DNA from: Fusibacter sp963666805
GTDB taxonomy: Bacteria; Bacillota; Clostridia; Peptostreptococcales; Acidaminobacteraceae
DNA: 64,000 nucleotides
Reading direction: 5' to 3'
Assembly: GCA_963666805.2 (NCBI GenBank)
Contig: CAXXWR010000001.1
Coordinates: 62,001-126,000, forward strand
The stretch's first letter is position 1; each line of letters opens with the position of its first letter. A model generated the notes under the pieces. It had not been told where the DNA came from and did not search any database. It saw only the letters and a program-made list of their open reading frames with translations. The translations under genes were made by a program, and so were the position numbers. This document shows, piece after piece, positions 1-8,118 of this stretch.

Positions 1-2
1 TA

Positions 3-1502
3 TTTATCGGTTTGGGAATTGGCTACCTTCTTCGCAAAAGTACAGCTGAAAAGGCTATTTTAAGCGCTGAATTCAAAGCAAAAGAAATTGTTGCTGAAGC
101 TACAAAAGAGGCTGAATCAGTTAAAAAAGAAAAAGTACTTGAAGCAAAAGAAGAAGTTCTTCAAATTCGTAAAGAAATCGATAAAGAAACAAAAGACCGA
201 CGACAAGAAATTCAAAAACTAGAGAGAAGAAATCTTCAAAAAGAAGAAATGCTTGATAAGAAAGCGTCTAACCTTGAAAATAAAGAGGAACGCCTTAGTA
301 ATAAGCTTAGAAGTGTTGAACAAAAGCAAGCGGATGTTCAAGAAATTTTTGATAAGCAATTACATGAATTAGAAAGAATCTCTGAACTCACAGTTGATGA
401 AGCAAAAGCTCAATTGCTTGAAGATGTCGAAAAAGAAGTTCGACATGAGTCAGTATTATTGATTAAAGACGTTGAGTCAAAAGCAAAAGAAGAAGCCAAT
501 AAAAAAGCAAAAGACATTTTAGCTTATGCAATCCAAAAATGTGCTGCAGACTATGTAGCAGAAAGTACGGTTTCTCTGGTTAATTTACCTAACGATGAAA
601 TGAAAGGTAGAATTATAGGGAGAGAAGGAAGAAATATCCGTGCACTTGAGACGTTAACAGGTGTTGATTTAATCATTGATGACACACCAGAAGCTGTGAT
701 ATTATCTTCATTTGATCCAATTAGAAGAGAAATTGCTAGAATGGCTCTTGAAAAATTAATTATTGATGGACGTATTCATCCAGCTCGTATTGAAGAAATG
801 GTTGAAAAGTCTAAGAAAGAATTAGATCAGTTGATTAAAACTGAGGGTGAAAATGCAACCTTTGATATAGGTATTCATAATTTACATCCAGAAATTATTA
901 AGTTAATTGGTCGATTAAAATTCAGAACAAGTTATGGACAGAATGTATTAAAACATTCTATTGAAGTATCACATTTAGCGGGGCTTATGGCATCTGAAAT
1001 TGGTGCTGATGTAAAAATTGCTAAGCGTGCAGGGTTATTACATGATATAGGTAAAGCCGTAGATCATGATATGGAAGGAACACATATCGAATTAGGTATG
1101 CAAATCTTAAGAAAATATCGCGAGTCAAAAGCTGTTATACATGCAATGAGTACGCATCATGGGGACTATGAACCAGAAACAATAGAAGCTGTTTTAGTAA
1201 CTGCTGCTGATGCTCTCTCAGCTGCAAGACCTGGTGCAAGAAGAGAAACATTGGATACGTATATTAAACGTTTGGAATCTTTAGAAAGTATAGCAAACGG
1301 TTATGATGGCGTAGATAAATCTTTCGCAATTCAAGCAGGTAGAGAAGTAAGAGTAGTTGTTATTCCTGAAAAGGTAAATGATGATGAAATGTTCTTACTC
1401 GCAAGAGACATAAGTAAAAAAATTGAAGCTGATTTAGATTACCCTGGACAAATCAAAGTACATGTTATTAGAGAGTCTAGAGTAACAGATTATGCGAAAT
1501 AA
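3..1502 (+). CDS. rny: Ribonuclease Y, 5' end outside the window
   Basis: Membrane-anchored endoribonuclease that starts mRNA decay in Firmicutes. The reading frame is open from base 3, and its first visible residues (FIGLGIGYLLRK) are the end of the N-terminal membrane helix, so the true start lies upstream. A long charged coiled coil (about residues 15-180, counted from base 12) is followed by a KH domain with GREGRNIRAL near 203-212 and an HD domain with LLHDIGKA, whose metal-binding His-Asp pair is at 344-345. Length and domain order match RNase Y (about 520 aa when complete). A hairpin terminator follows, so the spoVS genes are probably a separate transcript even though rny-spoVS proximity is conserved in Firmicutes. 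Confidence 0.97.
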   Translation, partial: FIGLGIGYLLRKSTAEKAILSAEFKAKEIVAEATKEAESVKKEKVLEAKEEVLQIRKEIDKETKDRRQEIQKLERRNLQKEEMLDKKASNLENKEERLSNKLRSVEQKQADVQEIFDKQLHELERISELTVDEAKAQLLEDVEKEVRHESVLLIKDVESKAKEEANKKAKDILAYAIQKCAADYVAESTVSLVNLPNDEMKGRIIGREGRNIRALETLTGVDLIIDDTPEAVILSSFDPIRREIARMALEKLIIDGRIHPARIEEMVEKSKKELDQLIKTEGENATFDIGIHNLHPEIIKLIGRLKFRTSYGQNVLKHSIEVSHLAGLMASEIGADVKIAKRAGLLHDIGKAVDHDMEGTHIELGMQILRKYRESKAVIHAMSTHHGDYEPETIEAVLVTAADALSAARPGARRETLDTYIKRLESLESIANGYDGVDKSFAIQAGREVRVVVIPEKVNDDEMFLLARDISKKIEADLDYPGQIKVHVIRESRVTDYAK

Positions 1503-1528
1503 TTGATTAATAGAATTATGATGAAAAC

Positions 1529-1560
1529 AAGAAGAATTCAGAAATGGATTCTTCTTTTTA
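1529..1560 (+). terminator. Intrinsic terminator of rny
   Basis: A 9 bp perfect stem (AAGAAGAAT with ATTCTTCTT, arms 1529-1537 and 1548-1556) is followed by a short T run just after the rny stop codon. Confidence 0.8.
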
Positions 1561-1682
1561 ATTTCCTCCAAAAGAGTTTTTGCAGGACGTAATAGATGAA
1601 AAATGGGTGATCATGGATAATTGTTTTAAGTGATGGACATAGGGTATATCATACATAATTAGAATAATCGGAGGGGACAATG

Positions 1683-1952
1683 ATGGAAGTACTAAAAGTA
1701 GCAAATCGATCAAATCCAAATTCAGTAGCAGGTGCTTTAGCAGGTATATTTAAAGAGGTCAATACAGCTGAGATTCAAGCTATTGGAGCAGGTGCACTTA
1801 ATCAATCAGTCAAAGCCATAGCCATTGCAAGAGGTTTTTTAGCCCCTAGTGGTATTGAGTTGACTTTCATACCAGCGTTTACTGAAGTTGAAATTAACGG
1901 TGAAGAAAGAACAGCTATACGATTGATCGTTCAAAAGAAAGTAATTGAGTAG
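1683..1952 (+). CDS. spoVS: Stage V sporulation protein S, copy 1
   Basis: Small nucleic-acid-binding (Alba-like) protein of the SpoVS family, needed for late sporulation in Bacillus. The product is 89 aa and carries the family hallmarks MEVLKV, SNPNSVAGALAG and VKAIAIARGFL. Two ATGs are adjacent (1680 and 1683). The second is preferred because GGAGGGG at 1670-1676 is better spaced for it and because family members begin MEVLKV. A close paralogue follows after 16 bp, so the two are surely co-transcribed. ymdB, which sits between rny and spoVS in Bacillus, is absent. Confidence 0.95.
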   Translation: MEVLKVANRSNPNSVAGALAGIFKEVNTAEIQAIGAGALNQSVKAIAIARGFLAPSGIELTFIPAFTEVEINGEERTAIRLIVQKKVIE

Positions 1953-1968
1953 TAAGGGGGATGTAATA

Positions 1969-2229
1969 ATGGAAGTATTAAAAGTTTCTTCAAAATCAAA
2001 TCCAAATTCTGTAGCAGGTGCTTTAGCAGGCGTTATTCGTGAACATGGAAGTGCAGAAATTCAAGCTGTTGGTGCCGGAGCCATTAACCAAGCTGTTAAA
2101 GCTATTGCAATAGCAAGAGGCTTCGTATCACCATCCGGTATTGATTTGGTATGTATTCCAGCCTTTGCTGATATTACAATTGATGGTGAAGAAAGAACGG
2201 CTATTAAATTAATTGTCCAGCCAAGATAA
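1969..2229 (+). CDS. spoVS: Stage V sporulation protein S, copy 2
   Basis: Second, tandem SpoVS-family protein of 86 aa, similar to the upstream copy along its whole length (MEVLKV, SNPNSVAGALAG, QAVKAIAIARGF, EERTAIKLIVQ). The frame is open further upstream, but the start is placed at 1969 because AAGGGGG lies at proper distance and it gives the family N-terminus. The copies differ mainly in the middle and in the acidic or basic ends, as expected for an old duplication rather than an assembly artefact. A strong terminator follows. Confidence 0.95.
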   Translation: MEVLKVSSKSNPNSVAGALAGVIREHGSAEIQAVGAGAINQAVKAIAIARGFVSPSGIDLVCIPAFADITIDGEERTAIKLIVQPR

Positions 2230-2343
2230 GGACAAGTTTTTAGCGAGATGGTTATTGTTTATATCATTTATGCCAAGGCTAAGATACAGATAGATAACGA
2301 AAAATTGAAACAGTTAAATATTTTAGTTCCATAAAACCATTAA

Positions 2344-2370
2344 AAAAGAGCTCTCTTTGGAGCTCTTTTA
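2344..2370 (+). terminator. Terminator of the spoVS pair
   Basis: A perfect 10 bp stem (arms 2344-2353 and 2360-2369, core AGAGCTC/GAGCTCT) with a 6-base loop ends in a T run. Confidence 0.9.
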
Positions 2371-2382
2371 TATGTCTATGCA

Positions 2383-2411
2383 TTGAAATATATGATAGCT
2401 TGCGTTATAAT
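2383..2411 (+). promoter_or_regulatory. Sigma-A type promoter of purB
   Basis: TTGAAA at 2383-2388 and a perfect TATAAT at 2406-2411 are separated by 17 bp, directly between the spoVS terminator and purB. Confidence 0.8.
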
Positions 2412-2482
2412 GATAAAGAATATGAATATTTTTAATAAAAATGTTAAAAAAGTTTGTCTTTTTTATAATTGCGGAGGTTTTA

Positions 2483-3913
2483 ATGCATAATTTATATCAA
2501 AATCCTTTAATTGATCGTTATTCAAGCAAAGAGATGTTAGCCATTTTTTCGCCACAAAAAAAGTTTTCAACTTGGCGAAGACTTTGGATTGCCCTTGCTG
2601 AGTCAGAAAAAGAGTTAGGGTTACCAATTACTGATGAACAAATCAATGAAATGAAAGCAAATGTTGATAATATTGACTTTGAACGTGCTGGAGAGTTCGA
2701 AGCTAAATTAAGACATGATGTCATGGCACATGTTCATACCTTTGGAGAGCAATGTCCTAAGGCTATGCCTATCATTCATTTAGGTGCAACAAGTGCCTAT
2801 GTAGGTGATAATACGGATATTATTGTCTTAAGAGAAGGGTTACAACTTGTTAGAGATAAAATAGCTATTCTTATAGATAAATTGGCTTCTTTTGCTGAGG
2901 AGAATAAATCAGTGGCGACACTCGGTTTTACTCATTATCAGCCGGCGCAACTTACAACAGTTGGTAAACGTGCGACGCTATGGATGATGGATTTAGTGAT
3001 GGATCTTGAAGATATTGAGTTCTTAATTGCTCAGTTAAAGTTAAGAGGCGTTAAAGGTACAACTGGAACGCAAGCGTCTTACTTAAAATTATTCAACGGC
3101 GATCATGAGAAAGTAAAAGATTTAGAAAAACGCGTAGCCCAAAAAATGGATTTTGAAGCATCAATGCCAGTGACCGGTCAAACCTATACACGTAAAATTG
3201 ATGCAAAGGCACTTCAAGTTTTATCAGGGGTTGCTATGTCACTTCATAAAATGACAAATGATATTCGCCTACTTCAAAATTTGAAAGAAATTGAAGAACC
3301 TTTTGGCAAAAATCAAATTGGCTCATCTGCAATGGCCTATAAACGCAATCCCATGAGAAGTGAAAGAATTTCATCTCTCTCAAAATATGTTATGGCATTA
3401 TCTCAAAGTCCCCAAATGGTGGCAGCAACTCAATGGTTTGAAAGAACATTAGATGATAGTGCAAATAAAAGACTTGCAGTAGCAGAAGGATTTTTAGCCA
3501 TGGATGCTTGTTTAGATATTGCTAATAATGTCACAACAGGGATGGTTGTTTATCCTAAAGTCATTGAAAAACATATTCTTGAAGAATTACCGTTTATGGT
3601 GACTGAAAATATCATTATGGAAGCAGTTAAAAAGGGTGGAGACAGACAAGAACTTCATGAAGCAATCCGTGTTCATTCTATGGAAGCTGGCAAACAGGTA
3701 AAAGTAGAAGGTAAGCCTAATGACTTATTAGAACGTATTGAAAAGGATTCTTTATTTAATTTGTCTCACGAAGATATGTCAAAACTCCTTAATCCAAACG
3801 ATTACATTGGAAGAAGTTCAGAACAAGTAGATGAATTTATTGCTGAATGGGTATCACCAATGAGAAAGAAATATAAGGATTGTCTTAATAGAGAAGTTGT
3901 TCTTAAAGTTTAG
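2483..3913 (+). CDS. purB: Adenylosuccinate lyase
   Basis: Fumarase/aspartase-superfamily lyase that releases fumarate from SAICAR in de novo purine synthesis and from adenylosuccinate on the way to AMP. The start at 2483 (476 aa) follows GCGGAGG. The longer open frame from 2441 would add 14 hydrophobic residues with no ribosome binding site. The superfamily signature SSAMAYKRNPMRSE lies near 281-294, with the flexible loop carrying the catalytic Ser. The catalytic His region THYQPAQLTT is near 150-159. The length fits the 476-aa clostridial type. It is monocistronic, between its own promoter and an exceptionally long terminator. Confidence 0.97.
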   Translation: MHNLYQNPLIDRYSSKEMLAIFSPQKKFSTWRRLWIALAESEKELGLPITDEQINEMKANVDNIDFERAGEFEAKLRHDVMAHVHTFGEQCPKAMPIIHLGATSAYVGDNTDIIVLREGLQLVRDKIAILIDKLASFAEENKSVATLGFTHYQPAQLTTVGKRATLWMMDLVMDLEDIEFLIAQLKLRGVKGTTGTQASYLKLFNGDHEKVKDLEKRVAQKMDFEASMPVTGQTYTRKIDAKALQVLSGVAMSLHKMTNDIRLLQNLKEIEEPFGKNQIGSSAMAYKRNPMRSERISSLSKYVMALSQSPQMVAATQWFERTLDDSANKRLAVAEGFLAMDACLDIANNVTTGMVVYPKVIEKHILEELPFMVTENIIMEAVKKGGDRQELHEAIRVHSMEAGKQVKVEGKPNDLLERIEKDSLFNLSHEDMSKLLNPNDYIGRSSEQVDEFIAEWVSPMRKKYKDCLNREVVLKV

Positions 3914-3952
3914 TTTAGACCGAAGTCTTAGAATAGCTTTGAATAACGTATC

Positions 3953-4006
3953 AGCAGCGGTTGGTTAACATAATTCGGTTATGTTAACCAACCGCTGCTT
4001 TTTTAA
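3953..4006 (+). terminator. Terminator of purB with a 21 bp perfect stem
   Basis: Arms 3953-3973 and 3979-3999 are perfectly complementary around a 5-base TTCGG loop and are followed by T5. The inner part contains GGTTAACATA, which recurs in the deoC terminator at 25.8 kb. Confidence 0.93.
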
Positions 4007-4154
4007 TGTATAATAAATTATAGAAGAATAGGCATAAAATAAGACATATTAAAATCAAGAGCAGATAAACTTAACATTTTAATTCATTTAAAGTTTTTCT
4101 TGTTAAATATCTACAAATAGTATTATAAACCCTGTGTTAAAGTGATACTTATGT

Positions 4155-4160
4155 TATAAT
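4155..4160 (+). promoter_or_regulatory. Probable -10 box of the queT promoter
   Basis: A TATAAT lies 22 bp before the preQ1 aptamer. No convincing -35 box stands at 17 bp; TGTGTT/TGTTAA-like sequence is nearby. The placement is right for a short riboswitch leader. Confidence 0.5.
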
Positions 4161-4181
4161 ATCATCTGTGATATTAAATAT

Positions 4182-4223
4182 GGACAGTTCGAAACCATCC
4201 TGTCCTAAAACAAAACTAGGAGG
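4182..4223 (+). promoter_or_regulatory. preQ1 class I riboswitch
   Basis: A P1 stem GGACAG/CTGTCC (4182-4187 with 4200-4205) encloses a small loop TTCGAAACCATC. It is followed by the A-rich tail TAAAACAAAACTAGGAGG typical of preQ1-I pseudoknots. The end of the tail is the queT Shine-Dalgarno (AGGAGG, 4218-4223), so ligand binding should hide it. This is a translational OFF switch for a queuosine-precursor transporter. Confidence 0.9.
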
Positions 4224-4228
4224 AAAAA

Positions 4229-4705
4229 ATGAATAAAAATGTTAAGTTTATTGTAAAGGCAGGGATAATTGCTGCGCTTTACACCGTTTTGGTAGTTGCT
4301 TTTAGTGGTGTAAGTTTTGGTCCGATTCAGTTTAGGATTGCTGAGGCCTTAACTATTTTACCATTCTTTACACCTGCAGCTATTCCAGGCTTATTTGTAG
4401 GTTGCTTAATCTCAAATATTTTGGGTGGTGCGATTTTATGGGATGTTGTATTTGGAAGTCTTGCCTCGTTACTCGCGGCTTTTTTATCTTACAAGTTAAG
4501 AAAGTACGAGTGGCTAGTACCTGTTCCGCCAGTAATTGTTAATACTGTTGTTGTAGGTTATATTTTAAAGTATGCCTATGGTTATGAAGGAACTGTACTT
4601 ACTCTTATGGCAGGTGTATTTTTGGGCGAAGTCATTCTTGCATATGGTGGTGGAATGATTCTCTTAAAAGCTTTAAAACCTGTTAGAAAATATATTGAAG
4701 ACTAA
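4229..4705 (+). CDS. queT: QueT family queuosine precursor transporter (ECF S component)
   Basis: Membrane protein of 158 aa with about five to six hydrophobic segments. It belongs to the QueT family, the substrate-binding S component of energy-coupling-factor transporters for queuosine precursors such as preQ1 or queuine. Recognisable parts are the N-terminal KFIVKAGIIAALYTVL, the GPIQFRIAEALTILPFF loop and the GLFVGCLISNILGG segment. It starts 6 bp after the AGGAGG of a preQ1-I aptamer, which independently supports the assignment. It would use a shared EcfAA'T module encoded elsewhere. Confidence 0.95.
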   Translation: MNKNVKFIVKAGIIAALYTVLVVAFSGVSFGPIQFRIAEALTILPFFTPAAIPGLFVGCLISNILGGAILWDVVFGSLASLLAAFLSYKLRKYEWLVPVPPVIVNTVVVGYILKYAYGYEGTVLTLMAGVFLGEVILAYGGGMILLKALKPVRKYIED

Positions 4706-4750
4706 ATTTAAATGAGTAAGATTGGTTTACTTATTCATGAGTGATTTAAT

Positions 4751-4787
4751 AAAAGCTGGTATTGATTTTATCAATATCAGCTTTTTT
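4751..4787 (+). terminator. Terminator of queT
   Basis: A stem of about 14 bp with one G-T pair (AAAGCTG...CAGCTTT core, arms 4752-4765 and 4771-4784) is followed by T6. Confidence 0.88.
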
Positions 4788-4918
4788 AATGCGTTCCTTT
4801 TAAATTTTATTCAAAATCAAAATCAAACTCATAATCCTGATATTAATCCAAATGTACTTAAATAATAGGTATATTGATATTATTTTGGGTAAATAGGTAG
4901 TAGTGAAAGGGTGGTGAC

Positions 4919-5278
4919 ATGGATAGAATTAAATGGGAAGATAAAAATAGGCAACATTATTTATATATTGATTTAAGTCATACTGATCGTACAGAACTTG
5001 TTAATATAATGAAAAATGCTAGCCAAGAAATTAATGAGAGCCATCTTGATGATATTATTGTGATAACAAATGTCAAAGATATTTCATTTGATAAAAGTGT
5101 TACCAAGGCTTTTGCAGAAGTCTCTAAAACCAATAAAGATCATATTGCATTATCGGCAATCTATGGTGCAGGTCCATGGGTAAAAGTTGCCATTGAAGCT
5201 GTTGGAAAAATGGTGGATCGAGACTTTTATGTTTTCAAAAGTGAAAATGACTTAAAAAGATGGTTAAATGAACAGTGA
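4919..5278 (+). CDS. STAS/SpoIIAA-like domain protein
   Basis: Cytoplasmic protein of 119 aa with no membrane segment. The pattern of strands and helices (HYLYIDLSHTDR, DDIIVITNVKDISF, the mid-protein IALSAIYGAGPW, and a C-terminal FYVFKSENDLKRWL) resembles the SpoIIAA-like/STAS-SEC14 fold group, in which such proteins act as small regulatory modules. The conserved Ser of anti-anti-sigma factors is not evident, so a direct SpoIIAA role is not claimed. It starts after GGGTGGTG and is followed immediately by its own terminator. Confidence 0.6.
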   Translation: MDRIKWEDKNRQHYLYIDLSHTDRTELVNIMKNASQEINESHLDDIIVITNVKDISFDKSVTKAFAEVSKTNKDHIALSAIYGAGPWVKVAIEAVGKMVDRDFYVFKSENDLKRWLNEQ

Positions 5279-5308
5279 AAAAGTCTATAGATTAATCTAT
5301 TTCAAAAT

Positions 5309-5336
5309 AAAGTATGCTAATTTTAGCATACTTTTT
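5309..5336 (+). terminator. Terminator of the STAS-like gene
   Basis: A perfect 10 bp stem AAAGTATGCT/AGCATACTTT (5309-5318, 5325-5334) leads into T residues. Confidence 0.88.
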
Positions 5337-5384
5337 ATATTGAAATTGTTATTTTATCATTTATTATTGATGAAAAAGGTGATA

Positions 5385-5501
5385 ATGACCGATACTTTAA
5401 TAGTGAAGCAATATTCTAGGCCTTTTGATCTAATTTCTAAGCGTTTTTTAATGATATTAAAAGAATTATTACCTAGAAAAGTTTTTTATAAAGGGATATA
5501 A
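5385..5501 (+). CDS. Possible 38-residue basic small protein
   Basis: An ATG at 5385 is preceded by AAAGGTG at workable distance and opens a 38-codon frame with many Lys and Arg and a hydrophobic centre (RFLMILKELL). It lies after the STAS-like terminator and 57 bp before the VanW-like gene. The frame is open further upstream but runs through the terminator hairpin, so only the short version is plausible. No family is recognised and it could be chance. Confidence 0.25.
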   Translation: MTDTLIVKQYSRPFDLISKRFLMILKELLPRKVFYKGI

Positions 5502-5558
5502 TATTGGTAATCTCTTTAAGTAACTTAATAACATTCTACATAATAGGAGCATTCTACC

Positions 5559-6386
5559 ATGTCAATCTATGAAGACTCACTCGTACAATTTAATCAGACC
5601 AAGCATAAGACAATTCCGCATAAATTAAATGACTGGGGAAAACTGCTATATTTTTTAATGGATTTTGGTAAATATACCCATCATCTTTCTAATAGGCGAT
5701 TACCCTATATTCATTCTCAACACAGGGTCAAAATGTCTAACTATCTTTATGATATGATGACGATTGCAACGCTAGAGAACCTTATTGATCAGCTTGATGG
5801 TCTTATTATTAAACCGGGAGAAACGTTTTCCTTTTGGTATAGTGCAGGCAAACCTAATTCTGATTCCGATTTAATTGATTTTACGAATAAAAGACATCCA
5901 GTTAATGATGATTACCATATCCATGGTACTCATTATGTCCTTGCCTCAATATTATATTTTTCAGCGCTTCAAACAGAATTGACAATCGTAGAGCGGAAAG
6001 CTCTAGAGGTTGAGTTTGACTCTATTTTTTGCACTGCTATCAATATACTAGAAGGGGCAGATGTTGTGGTAAGATATCCTTTAGAAGATTTGAAAATAGA
6101 GAATACCTCGAACAAAGTTTATCAACTTAAACTGAGATTTGCAGCCAAAGAAATTATTTGTGAATGGCGTTCACTTGCCATGCCACAGTTTACCTATGAT
6201 TTATATATTGAGAGACAAGATGTTTGCCGAAATGAGGATAAAGAATACTATAGACATAATGTCATTTATTGTCGTATCAATTCGATTAGGACAGAAGAAA
6301 GGAAAATTCAATATTTAATGGAAAATCACAAATTATTACTCTACAAACCTAAAAAGTTACAGCATATTGAGGTTGGACATGATTAA
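5559..6386 (+). CDS. VanW family protein
   Basis: Protein of 275 aa with the VanW core: NLIDQLDGLIIKPGETFSFW near 83-102, followed by a GKP motif and then a TIVERKA/TAINI...VRYPLEDLKIEN segment. VanW-like proteins are named after a vancomycin-cluster gene but their biochemical function is unknown; most are linked to the cell envelope. The usual glycine-rich Cys stretch between the two halves (GGGLCQLSN in relatives) is replaced by HIHGTHYVLASIL, so this copy is divergent. No signal peptide is evident. The next gene overlaps it by 8 bp. Confidence 0.75.
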   Translation: MSIYEDSLVQFNQTKHKTIPHKLNDWGKLLYFLMDFGKYTHHLSNRRLPYIHSQHRVKMSNYLYDMMTIATLENLIDQLDGLIIKPGETFSFWYSAGKPNSDSDLIDFTNKRHPVNDDYHIHGTHYVLASILYFSALQTELTIVERKALEVEFDSIFCTAINILEGADVVVRYPLEDLKIENTSNKVYQLKLRFAAKEIICEWRSLAMPQFTYDLYIERQDVCRNEDKEYYRHNVIYCRINSIRTEERKIQYLMENHKLLLYKPKKLQHIEVGHD

Positions 6387-7578
6387 AAAGATAAGAATTT
6401 TTTTGAAAAGGTGCTTTTTAATCTGCTTATTAATGGGACTGGTAGGGTATTACGCTTATTTTTTAACAACAGATTCGCGATTTGAAAAAATGGGCAGAAT
6501 TCATAATAGAGAGCTTTCAGAAGTGTCAGGGATTGTTAAAAGTCATATTAATCCTAACGTGATTTGGCTTCATAATGATAGTGGGCATAGTAGTCGAATA
6601 TATGCTTTTTCCACGAAAGGGGACTATCTTAGAACATATGAGTTAGAAGGAATTCAATTAATTGATTTTGAAGATATAACAAGGATTGATTATCAAGATG
6701 AATCTTATTTACTGCTATGCGACTTAGGGGGAAACACTAAAATTGGTGCAAAATCTCCAGCACAGATGATTTTGATTAAAGAACCTAATATTACCGACTG
6801 TCAAAGTCAAACAGTGGAATTCCTCTCTGATTATACGCGTATTGATTTAAACTTTGATCATATTGATTTTAAACCCAATATTGAGGCAGCAGCATATAAT
6901 AGCAAAGCTGAATCCGTCTATTTATTTACTAAAACACTTTTTACCAATGCCATTAATTCTAGTGTTTACAGTGTTGACTTATCCAAGATACTTAGACAAA
7001 TGACGAGTAAAGAAGAGGAAAGTCATCAGACAACAGCAGGAGAAAATATAGAGGATAGCAGTCAACTTGCAGAAGGAGTTTTGGCAGAAAAAGAAAGAAG
7101 TATGATGTCTGACAACTATGATGAAACCCTCTCAAATGAACAACTACAGGATATCTATAAACTGAAAGCTAATTGGGTAACAGATATCAATTTTAAAGCA
7201 TTACAAGATCTTAAGTGGGTTGATTTTAGGCATTTAATTTTGCGTATTTTTGATTTTCCATCAGCAGTTACTGCTGCAGATTTTTCAGATGATGGTCGGC
7301 AATTGTTGATTCGAACCTATGGAAATGCTTTCTATTATAAAATAGATTTAAATGATGAGTCTTCGGAGATTGACACTAATAATAAAATGGTGCAAATTGA
7401 TAAAGCACAAATTGATCATGTATTAACGTATGAAAAACCTTATTATCTAAGAACGCCATTTGAAGCAATTGGTGAATCAATAGCATTTGATCAAACGGGT
7501 CAAGGTTTTTATTTGACTTCTGAAGGCTATTTTCAAAATATATATCATGTTAATATTCAGAATTCAGTAATGGATTAA
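6379..7578 (+). CDS. Membrane-anchored beta-propeller-like protein
   Basis: Protein of 399 aa with one N-terminal membrane helix (CFLICLLMGLVGYYAYFL) and an extracellular domain. SEVSGIVKSHINPNVIWLHNDSGHSSRIYAF, split over residues 43-73, and DFEDITRI followed by LLLCDLGGN are the pattern of phytase-like/SdiA-regulated-type beta-propellers, whose members usually act at the cell surface on unknown ligands. An acidic, low-complexity insert sits near residues 210-255. The ATG at 6379 is chosen because GAGG precedes it. It overlaps the VanW-like gene by 8 bp, so the two are translationally coupled and probably work together at the envelope. Confidence 0.6.
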   Translation: MIKKIRIFLKRCFLICLLMGLVGYYAYFLTTDSRFEKMGRIHNRELSEVSGIVKSHINPNVIWLHNDSGHSSRIYAFSTKGDYLRTYELEGIQLIDFEDITRIDYQDESYLLLCDLGGNTKIGAKSPAQMILIKEPNITDCQSQTVEFLSDYTRIDLNFDHIDFKPNIEAAAYNSKAESVYLFTKTLFTNAINSSVYSVDLSKILRQMTSKEEESHQTTAGENIEDSSQLAEGVLAEKERSMMSDNYDETLSNEQLQDIYKLKANWVTDINFKALQDLKWVDFRHLILRIFDFPSAVTAADFSDDGRQLLIRTYGNAFYYKIDLNDESSEIDTNNKMVQIDKAQIDHVLTYEKPYYLRTPFEAIGESIAFDQTGQGFYLTSEGYFQNIYHVNIQNSVMD

Positions 7579-7587
7579 AATAGGTTC

Positions 7588-7675
7588 TATAAAGTGCAAA
7601 TAGCGACTATTCAAATGTTTGAGATAACTAATTATTAACTTAATCTATTTGGAAGGTCGCTATTTGCATTTTATA
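7588..7675 (+). repeat. Long inverted repeat, about 33 bp arms
   Basis: Arms 7588-7607 and 7656-7675 pair over 20 bp with one G-T. The pairing continues inward (TTCAAAT with ATTTGGA) to about 33 bp, with one mismatch and a 22-base loop. It lies right after the propeller gene and no T run follows, so it is either an unusual terminator or a small palindromic element. Confidence 0.7.
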
Positions 7676-8118
7676 AAGCTGAATGGACGAATGCTAGAAA
7701 AGTCGATGAAAAAAGTAAGTATCAAAGGTTGATAATCCAAGTCAATGAAAATCAATATATAAGTTAATAATAAAATTTCAAATTGAATTGATGACATATT
7801 AATCTTAATAAATATGTTTGTTTTTATCATTTATTGGTGATTATTCATTGTTTATGATGATGGACAATTTCTTGTCATCATTTTTAAATGGCAGTTGAAT
7901 CATTAGTAATTAAGTGATTAATGATACATAAAATGCAGGATAAAAATTAGAAAAAAGGCACTTAAAATAGCTTAAATTTGAGTAATAAAAAAGCACTTAA
8001 AAGCTAATAAAATCAGTTGTTAGATGGGAAAAGGTGTGTTATAATAAATTGACTCAACTATTCCTCAAATGTATATTTAGGGAATAGTACAGAAGAATTA
8101 AAATGAAGGGTGGTTTTT
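7676..8118 (+). promoter_or_regulatory. Gene-free stretch with the promoter and leader of the recombinase gene
   Basis: About 440 bp of very AT-rich sequence without a credible gene. It holds two imperfect direct copies of AAAAARGCACTTAAAA (7951-7966 and 7987-8002) and a near-consensus promoter, TTGTTA at 8017-8022 and TATAAT at 8040-8045 with 17 bp between. A leader hairpin follows (ACTATTCC at 8057-8064 with GGAATAGT at 8081-8088). Confidence 0.7.

Noticed and set aside
1575..1605. Sigma-H promoter before spoVS (GCAGGACGT with GATGAAA)
   Set aside because: Spacing between the two elements is too short for sigma-H, so the match is not convincing.
5268..5384. N-terminal extension of the small frame at 5385
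   Set aside because: It overlaps the STAS-like gene end and runs through a clear terminator hairpin without any ribosome binding site.
8095..8118. T-box-like AGGGTGG in front of the recombinase gene
   Set aside because: The 14-base T-box core is not present and no specifier stem or terminator is seen; it is just the ribosome binding site.
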